DNA of 64,000 nt from NCBI GenBank assembly GCA_963847345.1, contig CAWJZU010000022.1, forward strand, positions 186,001 through 250,000, read 5' to 3'. Shown one piece after another: positions 32,221-39,727 of this stretch. The stretch comes from DATARH01 sp963847345 (GTDB lineage Bacteria > Pseudomonadota > Alphaproteobacteria > ATCC43930 > CGMCC-115725). The notes under the pieces are model-generated. The model had not been told where the DNA came from. It worked only from the letters and a program-made list of their open reading frames with translations, and did no database searches. Both the position numbers and the translations under genes were made by a program. Within the stretch, counting starts at the first letter, position 1. Each line of letters starts with the position of its first letter.

Positions 32221-33186
32221 ATGCAAGCCTGGCACATTATCGTGGCGAGCGCGGTAGCGGCGACCATCGCCTCCGCGGCGCTTTTCCTGCCGGGGGCAGT
32301 GCAGTCTCAGACCGCCGCCGCTTCTTCTTTGTTCCAGGCTTATTGGCCGGGAGTTACGGTCGTTTGGCTGGGCGTCTACAGTGTCGCGGCGCTGTTGCTC
32401 AGCACCGCGGCAGCCGTTCGCGAGCTGGGCGACGCGGCATCCGACCAAATCGGGCTGGATTGGGCGCGTCGCTATTTGCTGCGGCTTGGCATCACGCAAT
32501 ATATCAGTGCGGTTTTCGTACTGCTTGCGTTGGGTCTGCTGCCCATCGGTATCACGACAGAGCCTTTTTTTTCGGTCCCCGTGGCAATCGCGTCGTCGCT
32601 CGCTTTGGCTGCTTGCGCCATAGCGATCCTGGCCGGGGTGCTCGGCTGGCTCACGACGACCGTTGTAGCGGCTTTGCGCACGCCTGCCTCCTGGGCGGCT
32701 TCTCCGACCGGTCGTGATACGCAAATGCTTCAGGAGATAATCGAGCACCTGCGGACGCGCCCGATCGAACCAGGATCGCCGACCGCGGAACTCGTTGAAC
32801 AGCTGCGCCAACGCGACCGCGCGACGCTGGAGGCGATCAAGGAACTGGCCGGTGCCGTCCACCGGCTGCGTAACGGTATTTCCGAAATTCAGCACGATTT
32901 GCAGCGTCAGACGCCAGAACAGACGTTCCAGGGCGGTTCCGCGGCACCGGCCGATGTCACAGACATCGCCGGCGAGCTTCGCGCAGCGACGACGGCAGTA
33001 ACAGCTGCCGCGACGAAACTCGAAGATATTGCCGCGGGGCTGACTGCGGTCTCCCCTATTGGCGTATCGTCACCGGCGCGCGGTAATTTGCCTGCCGGCT
33101 CACGGGCACAGCTGTCAACCGAGCTGCAGGAACTGCTGCGAGACATGGCAACCGCTCCCGCGCCGCATCAGGAGGCCCCCCGCTGA
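32221..33186 (+). CDS. Membrane protein with C-terminal coiled coil, unknown family
   Basis: A 321-residue protein I do not recognise. Four hydrophobic segments lie in the first 150 residues (HIIVASAVAATIASAALFL; VVWLGVYSVAALLLST; YISAVFVLLALGLLPIG; SSLALAACAIAILAGVLG). A soluble tail follows with heptad-like helices (VEQLRQRDRATLEAIKEL, AVHRLRNGISEIQHDLQ) and an Ala/Thr-rich helix (ELRAATTAVTAAATKLED). The start at ATG 32221 is clear, though the ribosome site (GGGGGCAG) is modest. It sits between the FemAB-like gene and prsR, so it may belong to the polymer machinery or its sensing. Confidence 0.7.
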   Translation: MQAWHIIVASAVAATIASAALFLPGAVQSQTAAASSLFQAYWPGVTVVWLGVYSVAALLLSTAAAVRELGDAASDQIGLDWARRYLLRLGITQYISAVFVLLALGLLPIGITTEPFFSVPVAIASSLALAACAIAILAGVLGWLTTTVVAALRTPASWAASPTGRDTQMLQEIIEHLRTRPIEPGSPTAELVEQLRQRDRATLEAIKELAGAVHRLRNGISEIQHDLQRQTPEQTFQGGSAAPADVTDIAGELRAATTAVTAAATKLEDIAAGLTAVSPIGVSSPARGNLPAGSRAQLSTELQELLRDMATAPAPHQEAPR

Positions 33187-33253
33187 CTGATGGTCCGGTT
33201 CGCATGACACCGCCATCGGCTCGACCAATTCCGAAGAGATGCCGGCGCGCGCG

Positions 33254-34624
33254 TCAGGCATCGACTGCGAGCCCATGCTGCCGTATCAGATCGTAAAGAG
33301 TCGGACGGCTGATTCCGAGAAGCTTGGCCGCCTGCGACAGGTTTGACTTCGAATACACCAGCGCCTGCTGCAACACCATCCGCTCCGCGCGCAGCCGGGC
33401 CTCGCGCAGATCCAGCGACGGCTGCGGTTCGGCGGCATCTTCAAGCTCAAGATCCGACGCGCCGATCACAGAACCCGCGGCCATGATAATTGCCCGCTTG
33501 ACCCGGTTTTCGAGTTCCCGCACGTTACCCCGCCAGGGATGAGCCTCGATAGCCGCAAGCGCACCGGGCGCAAAGGCACGGGGAGGACGCTTGAATTCCG
33601 CCGCGAAACGCCGGAGAAAGTAGCTTGCAAGCAGCGCCGCGTCGCCGACCCGTTCGCGCAACGAGGGCACCTGCACGCAAACCTCATTGATCCGATAAAA
33701 TAAATCCTCGCGAAACCGGCCCTCGGCAATCAGCTGAGCCAGATTCTGGTGCGTGGCGCACACCACCCGCACGTCGACCTGGATCGGACGGCGCCCGCCG
33801 ATTCGCTCAATGACCTGGTTCTGCAGGAAACGCAACAGCTTGACCTGCATTGGCTGAGGCACGTCGCCGATTTCGTCGAGGAACAGCGTTCCGTTGTTCG
33901 CGGATTCGATCTTGCCGATCGTCTGCTTCACTGCGCCGGTAAACGCCCCTTTTTCGTGCCCGAAAAGTTCGCTTTCAAACAGCGTATCGGGAATGGCCGC
34001 GCAGCTGAGCGCCACAAACGGGGCTTTCGCGCGCGGGCTCAGCGCGTGAATCGCGCGGGCGAGAAGCTCTTTGCCGGTGCCGCTTTCGCCCAAAAGCAAT
34101 ACCGAAACGTCGGTCGGCGCGACTTTCTCGATCGTACGCAACACAAATTGGATTTGCGGGCTGCTTCCGATAATGCCCTCGATCGGCGAGGCATCCCGAA
34201 TTCCGGCGAGGCGCGTGTTCTCTGCTTCGAGCTCGAATAGATTGCGCGCCCGGCTGACGATCAGGCGAAGAATGTCCGGCTCGATCGGTTTTTCATAAAA
34301 ATCGTACGCGCCCAATTCGACCGCGCGCAACGCATACTGCCGATCCGTCTGGCCGGTGGCGATAATGACCTTGGTCGCTGGCGACAGTTCGCGAATGGCG
34401 CCGAGCGTCGCGAGGCCTTCGGTCGCCTCGTCGGGGTTGGGTGGCAGCCCGAGGTCGACAATCGCAACCGAGATCGGCTGCCGGCGGATGACCGCAAGGG
34501 CCTCCTCCCGCGACCCGGCGAGATTCAGCCGGAACTCGGGAAAAACCCATTTGTACTGACGGCGAAGCCCTTCGTCGTCTTCCACGACCAACAGATTTTC
34601 CGAAATCGGTAATGGATCGTTCAT
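33254..34624 (-). CDS. prsR: PEP-CTERM-box response regulator, sigma-54 activator
   Basis: A 456-residue NtrC-type regulator. The receiver domain (1-125) has the acidic pair VVEDDEG, phospho-acceptor Asp57 (IVDLGLPP) and Lys in YEKPIEPD. The AAA+ domain has Walker A GESGTGKE, the sigma-54 contact loop GAFTGA in HEKGAFTGAVKQTIG, and FLDEIGD as Walker B. The C-terminus is a Fis-type HTH (NLSQAAKLLGISRPTLYDL). The family fits PrsR (TIGR02915) of exosortase loci. Its start overlaps prsK by 4 bp, so translation is coupled. A probable target promoter lies at 38798-38813. Confidence 0.92.
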   Translation of the reverse strand: MNDPLPISENLLVVEDDEGLRRQYKWVFPEFRLNLAGSREEALAVIRRQPISVAIVDLGLPPNPDEATEGLATLGAIRELSPATKVIIATGQTDRQYALRAVELGAYDFYEKPIEPDILRLIVSRARNLFELEAENTRLAGIRDASPIEGIIGSSPQIQFVLRTIEKVAPTDVSVLLLGESGTGKELLARAIHALSPRAKAPFVALSCAAIPDTLFESELFGHEKGAFTGAVKQTIGKIESANNGTLFLDEIGDVPQPMQVKLLRFLQNQVIERIGGRRPIQVDVRVVCATHQNLAQLIAEGRFREDLFYRINEVCVQVPSLRERVGDAALLASYFLRRFAAEFKRPPRAFAPGALAAIEAHPWRGNVRELENRVKRAIIMAAGSVIGASDLELEDAAEPQPSLDLREARLRAERMVLQQALVYSKSNLSQAAKLLGISRPTLYDLIRQHGLAVDA

Positions 34625-36660
34625 GCTGCGGACTGCACCAACTGTGTATCATTGTGCATTGGAAACATACAGCGCATAACCGTTCCGACGCCCTTGGCGG
34701 AGATTACCTCCAGTTCTCCGCCCGCTACCCGCAACATTTCACGAATTTGGTAACCGCCAATTCCCATTCCGCCCGATTTCGTCGAGCGAAATGGACGCAG
34801 GAACTCCTCGCGGATGAACTCATCCTCCATCCCGGGACCAGTATCAGCGACATCAATTGTGATCTGGTTGCCGAGTTTATAGGACGCGACAACCACTTCC
34901 GACGGGATTTGGGTGGCATCGCGAGCATTGTTGATCAGGTGTGACAAAATAGAACAGAATTGGTCCCGGCCGATCTCCACCTTGCAATCCCGAGCATCCA
35001 GCCGCGTCTGGATCGGAGTTCCGAGTGCCTCCAGCTCCCGCGCCAGATCGGCGATCACGACATCAGGTTCAATTATTTGGGGTGGTGGCTGTCGTGCCCC
35101 AACCCGGATTTGCTCGATCAAGCGGCTCATTCTCGCCACAGAGCTTTCAAGAGTCTCCAGCATGTCGCTGCGAAACTCGGGATTATCCATATGGCGGCGC
35201 GCATTCGCAACGACCATCCCGAGTTGGCTGGCCAAATTCTTGAAATCGTGAACCACGAAGGCGAAGCGCTTGCTGAAATCGTTCAGCGCCCGGCTGTCGA
35301 TAAGCGCTCGCGTCGAGCGCTCCTCGGCGAGGTAGCTGGCCGCCTGCCGCCCGGCGGCGCGAAGCAGGTCGAACGTCTCCCAATCGAGACGATAGCCGTT
35401 CGGCGGCGCAGCCAGTGCTACGAAGGCTATCAATGCGTCCCCATGCGCCAACGGGATCGCAACCCAGCCGCTAGTCGGATCGAAGGGCCACGCCACGCCT
35501 TCTGCCGCCGGCCGCTCCTGGATCCAGGATCCGTCGCGGAAACCGGCGAAAAACACATGATCGGCGGGCAGTTTCAGGTCACGCTCGAGCGACTGGTTCC
35601 AAGCCGCGCTTGGGAAAAAGGCACGCCCGTCCTGCGAACACCAAAGCGATCCGGCCGGGCTGTCCACAATTTGAGCAAGAGCCCTGACAACGCGCACTTG
35701 GAGGGTATCTCCCTGCGCGCCCGCCTGCGACACGGTTTCGACAAAACGGAGCCACTCTGTCCGGTAATCGAACCCATGGCTATAAAAATGCCGCGCTACG
35801 AACCGCTTCAAATGCACCCTCAGATCGCGCGACCCGAGGACGGCGACCAGAACGATGGCGCTCCCGACCAGCGTCAACAGCTCAAATTGTGGACCCCAAG
35901 CACCGCCGAACTCGCGCACCAGCAGGCCAACCGCCGCGAGCGACATGCAAAATACACCGCTTGCGACAAGCGCTGCCGTGTGCAGGACCAGGGTGCGCGA
36001 GACGTGGATATCTACCCGCCAATCGCGGTTTCGCGCCATTGCCACGGCGAGCAGCGGCACTGCAAAGACACCGACCAGCCCGCGGCCCGCAGCGGCGACC
36101 GAACTGGCTCCGGGCATCATCAGGCGCTCGGCGTAAAAAAACAGCTCGAAGGCGAACGTCGCGCCCAAGGCCAAGCAAAGCGGCCAAATCCCCCGCCGCG
36201 CCGCCTGCTCCGCATTCCGCAGCAGGTTCTCTGTCGCGAGCAGACCCGCTACGCCGATCCCGACGCGCAGCAGATCGTGCAGGCCGCGCAGCGCACGGTC
36301 GTCAACGGATGGCTCAATAAAGACCAAAGAAGTGTCGCAAATCGCGACCGCCACGCAAAAGCCGGCAGTGAGGACGAATGGTAAAGAGAGCGACCGGCCG
36401 CGCCGTTGATCGCGCGTTCCGATCAACATTCCGAGCACAATCAGCCACGCAAGCAACCGAAATCCGTCAAGGATCGTTCCCGCGCCGCCGGGCAGCAGTC
36501 CGGCGAGCGCCAGATTCGCGCTCCAGGCGACTGTCAGAATGCATGCGGCCAGTATCGCGATACCGGGGCCGCTGACGCGCCGCCGCAGCATCAGGACGAT
36601 CAGCGCGGTAAACGCGATACTACATGCGGCGTAGATCAGCTGGCCGAGATCCATTCTCAA
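34621..36660 (-). CDS. prsK: PEP-CTERM system sensor histidine kinase
   Basis: A 679-residue membrane kinase matching PrsK (TIGR02916). About eight hydrophobic segments fill the first 300 residues. A GAF-like domain follows (SLWCSQDGRAFFPSAAW to FVALAAPPNGYRLDWETFDL). The phospho-acceptor is His471 in FAFVVHDFKNLASQLGM. The ATP-binding part has the N box HLINNARDA, the G1 box DTGPGMEDEF and a Gly-rich lid STKSGGMGIGGYQ. It lies upstream of prsR on the same strand with a 4-bp overlap, and 7 bp after the sugar-transferase stop, so all three may form one operon. Confidence 0.92.
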   Translation of the reverse strand: MRMDLGQLIYAACSIAFTALIVLMLRRRVSGPGIAILAACILTVAWSANLALAGLLPGGAGTILDGFRLLAWLIVLGMLIGTRDQRRGRSLSLPFVLTAGFCVAVAICDTSLVFIEPSVDDRALRGLHDLLRVGIGVAGLLATENLLRNAEQAARRGIWPLCLALGATFAFELFFYAERLMMPGASSVAAAGRGLVGVFAVPLLAVAMARNRDWRVDIHVSRTLVLHTAALVASGVFCMSLAAVGLLVREFGGAWGPQFELLTLVGSAIVLVAVLGSRDLRVHLKRFVARHFYSHGFDYRTEWLRFVETVSQAGAQGDTLQVRVVRALAQIVDSPAGSLWCSQDGRAFFPSAAWNQSLERDLKLPADHVFFAGFRDGSWIQERPAAEGVAWPFDPTSGWVAIPLAHGDALIAFVALAAPPNGYRLDWETFDLLRAAGRQAASYLAEERSTRALIDSRALNDFSKRFAFVVHDFKNLASQLGMVVANARRHMDNPEFRSDMLETLESSVARMSRLIEQIRVGARQPPPQIIEPDVVIADLARELEALGTPIQTRLDARDCKVEIGRDQFCSILSHLINNARDATQIPSEVVVASYKLGNQITIDVADTGPGMEDEFIREEFLRPFRSTKSGGMGIGGYQIREMLRVAGGELEVISAKGVGTVMRCMFPMHNDTQLVQSAA

Positions 36661-36667
36661 CCTATGG

Positions 36668-38071
36668 CTACCGCGCCCCGTCGGCGAACAGAATGACCCG
36701 AACCGTTTGGAAGACTACGATCAGATCGAGGAACAGCCCGTTATTTTTGACATAGTACAGATCGTAGGCCAGCTTATTGCGTGCATCTTCAAGTGACGCC
36801 CCGTACGGATAATTGACTTGCGCCCAGCCGGTAATCCCAGGTTTGACGCAATGGCGCTCCGCGTAGAACGGAATTTGCCTGGTGAACTCCGCAACAAAGC
36901 ACGGACGTTCCGGCCGAGGCCCGACCAGACTCATCTCTCCGCGCAGAACATTCAGCAGTTGCGGCAGTTCGTCTATGCGGAGCTTACGAATCAGCACCCC
37001 CACTCTGGTCACCCGCGCGTCCTGCCGCGCGGCCCACTGCGGCGAGCCATCCTGCTCCGCGTCGGCACGCATGCTGCGGAACTTGGTCACCAAGAACTGC
37101 CGCCCGTTCAGACCTACGCGCTCTTGTCTATAGAAAACCGGCCCCTTACTGTCGAGCACAATCAGCAGTGCCGTAGCGACCATCAGCGGCAAAGTGAAAA
37201 GCAATAAAGCCAGCGCGAACACGATATCGAAGCATCTCTTGGACAAGTTCGCCAGCGGTGAATTACGAAAGCCGTCTGAAAAAATAAGCCAACTCGGCTG
37301 CACTGCATCTGGATCGACGGTTTTGGTCTGTCGCTCTATGAAGTCCATATAATTGCTGACGCGTATTCCGGCCGCGCGGCAGCGCAACAATTCGGTTACC
37401 GGCAAGCCGTCGCAATCGTCCGCAGCAACCACGATCTCCCTCGCGCCGAGGCCGCGCGCGCAATCAACGATGGCATCGGCCCCCTTGCCGCGAATATCGA
37501 CACGCGACGTCGCGGCGATGCTGCTCTCGCCGCCGCAATGTAAATAGGCGACCGGGATGAAATACCGGTCGGCCCCAGCCGCGGCCAGAGCGGCGATGCG
37601 CGCCGCCTTCTCGCCGGTGCCCAGCACGACGACGCGTCGTTTCAGGAGGTCGAGGTCGGCGAGCCGCGAAAAGGCGATCCGGGTAGCAAGAATGCACACC
37701 AACCATGTCGACACAGCGGTTTTTGGGAAGCTCCAGGCGGATCTGGCGAAATCATCGAGCGTCGCCCGAAAATACAGCTGGTAAACGATTACGATGCCCA
37801 ACAGTGCGACAAACGCTATGGCAATCTAAATCGCCATGATGCGGTAGTCGGCAAACGCCTTATTGTGATAGAGGCCGCTCAGCGCCATGACGCAAACGGC
37901 CAGCAACGCCAAACCGAGCGCCGGCTCACCAGTGACGGCATGAGCATTCGGAACCACGTCGATCCCATTAAATAAAGAAAAATTCCAAACGAAAAAGATA
38001 AGCATTGCCTCGCATACCGCGAGCAACAGAACCGAAGCGGGGATGAAGTGTCGAAACACTCTGAGCATCAT
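36668..38071 (-). CDS. Initiating sugar transferase of the PEP-CTERM polysaccharide type, interrupted by TAG
   Basis: This polyprenyl-phosphate sugar-1-phosphate transferase would load the first sugar onto undecaprenyl phosphate. It resembles the exosortase-locus family TIGR03013. The N-terminus at ATG 38071/38068 (MMLRVFRHFIPASVLLLAV) carries membrane segments. A central Rossmann-like part has RVVVLGTGEKAARIAALA. The catalytic C-terminus has FDIVFALALLLFTLPLM, KFRSMRADAEQDG, KLRIDELPQLLNVLRGEM and SLVGPRPERPCFV. An in-frame TAG (37826-37828) splits it between DYRIMAI and IAIAFVALLGIVIVYQLYF, with no frame change. The catalytic half could be made from a TTG near 37801, but no good ribosome site is seen there. 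Confidence 0.87.
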
Positions 38072-38353
38072 GGCGGCGCGCCCATCAGACCTAGCTGAGG
38101 TTAAGAAAGCTGACCCGGTGGTTAACAAAGCCGACCCGGCTGAGCACCGATGGGTGAATAAGCCAAGTTACGCTGGAATGCAACTGTTTGTTGTCGGCGC
38201 AGCATCACGCCCGGCATACAGGTGTCGAGGTACCGCGCGTCGTCTTCCAAGCCCTGGAGACAGAGGCCTCCTTTCCGCCCGATATCCGCCATGTCGCTGC
38301 CTAATTTCCGTGTCGCCGCAACAGCCTACAGGGGTATTTTTCCCATCTTGTGG

Positions 38354-38404
38354 GCTGTTACGACCTCGCTGTTGCTGGACTGGTCTGTAACAGCACGGTA
38401 ACAG
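38354..38404. promoter_or_regulatory. Cluster of CTGTTAC/GTAACAG heptamers, possible activator site
   Basis: CTGTTAC at 38355, the variant CTGTTGC at 38369, GTAACAG at 38387 and GTAACAG at 38398 lie within 50 bp. The first and third form an 8-bp inverted repeat (GCTGTTAC/GTAACAGC). The group is about 400 bp upstream of the sigma-54 promoter and also upstream of the divergent sugar-transferase gene. Enhancer function for PrsR is only a guess. Confidence 0.3.
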
Positions 38405-38638
38405 GAGACGTTAAGAAAGATTAAATCGCGACGGCCCGCGATACCGATGGCTGACGTCGCATATGCAGTATCCCAGACTGACTGCATCTCAAACTGACGG
38501 CCCACATCGGGATCGGGCCGGCCGTCTGATCGGCCGCCGCCGGCCGCGAGGCTGATCACGCGGGCGCGTCTCAATGTCGGCCCTCGGATGTGGCGGATCG
38601 ATGCTTCCTCGGGTGAATGTCACTTGCTCGCGCTTCTG

Positions 38639-38668
38639 ATAATATATCACGGAATAATATATCACGGA
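38639..38668. repeat. Perfect 15-bp tandem duplication
   Basis: ATAATATATCACGGA occurs twice head to tail (38639-38653 and 38654-38668), about 130 bp upstream of the sigma-54 promoter. It is strongly A/T-rich against its surroundings, so it could be a bend or IHF-like region or a simple slip duplication. The rest of 38129-38797 has no supported gene. Confidence 0.6.
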
Positions 38669-38797
38669 ACAACGAATAGAAGATTGCCACCAACTGTCGG
38701 CAGCGTTACATTTTCCGGCAGGCGCAGCGACATTCGATCAATTCAGGCAGTTCTTCGGATTCGATTGATTCCTTAAAAATTTCATGCGTGCCTAAAG

Positions 38798-38813
38798 TGG
38801 ACACGGCATTGCA
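38798..38813 (+). promoter_or_regulatory. Sigma-54 (-24/-12) promoter of the PEP-CTERM gene
   Basis: TGGACACGGCATTGCA fits the consensus TGGCACG-N4-TTGCA. The essential GG and GC are ten bases apart as required, and TTGCA is exact. It ends 66 bp before the ATG at 38880. PrsR, a GAFTGA-type activator in the same locus, is the natural partner. A transcript would start near 38824. Confidence 0.7.
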
Positions 38814-38879
38814 TATTCAAAGACGCCGTACACGACTATTGACCGGGATCGCTTTTTGGGGTATACAAAGGACGTGTAT

Positions 38880-39605
38880 ATGATGCGAACAATCTTCCCC
38901 AGAGCCGCGGTGCGCGCAGCATGGGTCCTCACCACCCTTGCGATATCGGGTTTGGTATGGGTTGTCGCGCACGGGCAGGCGTCGGCGGGATTCTGCTCTA
39001 GCACAAGCTGCAGCCCCACGCTGACCGACGGCAACTTCATCGGGACCGGAAAGTTCGGGACCGTGGACCTAACTCTGTCGGCGAATGTGGTTACGATCGA
39101 CGTCAACCTGGCGAGCGCGCATCGAATACTGAAAACCAGTTTTCCGGGCGTGGTCGGTTCTGCCGACAATGTCGGCGGCGGGCTGACTATCGGCAACTTT
39201 AAGACCGTCGGAGTGCCGACCCCCCTTCACTCCGGGTACGGGAGTTCGGCCCCTGGCTGCACCGCAAAAGCAAAAGACTGCCATTGGGCTGCCTTCGGGT
39301 ACGTAAATAATGCAGCGGCGGCGAGCGGGGCGCAGGAGCCGCGCAGCCTGCAGGAACTGTCGTTCACGATCAGCAAAGATACCTCGATCACCGATGTCCA
39401 TCAGCTGTTGCAGCAGTTCACGTCGAATGGGCAGAAAGGAACACCCTATATCGCGGTCGATGGCTGCGCTTGGAATCCGACGAGGCGCGCGTGCGGCAGG
39501 GCTGGTCTGTTCGCGGTTACTCGAATCCCCGAACCGGCATCGCTCGCAATCCTTGCGTCAGGCCTTCTTCTTTTGGGATGGCTACGCTGGAAACGGGTAG
39601 TCTGA
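38880..39605 (+). CDS. PEP-CTERM sorting-domain secreted protein
   Basis: A protein of about 241 residues with a signal peptide (WVLTTLAISGLVWVVAHG, cut after ASA). A Thr/Ser-rich mature part contains paired cysteines (FCSSTSCSP; GCTAKAKDC). The C-terminus is the sorting signal: PEP at 39528-39536 (RIPEPASLAILASGLLLLG), a membrane span and the basic end WLRWKRVV. Exosortase would cut near PEP and release or attach the protein to the polymer. ATG 38880 or 38883 starts the frame after AAAGGA. A sigma-54 promoter lies upstream. The mature domain is not one I recognise. Confidence 0.88.
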   Translation: MMRTIFPRAAVRAAWVLTTLAISGLVWVVAHGQASAGFCSSTSCSPTLTDGNFIGTGKFGTVDLTLSANVVTIDVNLASAHRILKTSFPGVVGSADNVGGGLTIGNFKTVGVPTPLHSGYGSSAPGCTAKAKDCHWAAFGYVNNAAAASGAQEPRSLQELSFTISKDTSITDVHQLLQQFTSNGQKGTPYIAVDGCAWNPTRRACGRAGLFAVTRIPEPASLAILASGLLLLGWLRWKRVV

Positions 39606-39727
39606 GGGGCTCTGCCGTATATAGGCGATGCCGGCCGGGCAGCTTACGGCGGCTGCGCCGGTACAGCGTACCCTTCAGGATCGCGGCCGTTCGGCGCATC
39701 GAACCAAACGACTGAAATTAGAAGTTG

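Noticed and set aside
34960..36384. A 474-codon plus-strand frame opposite prsK
   Set aside because: prsK has intact kinase boxes; the plus frame has none of any family.
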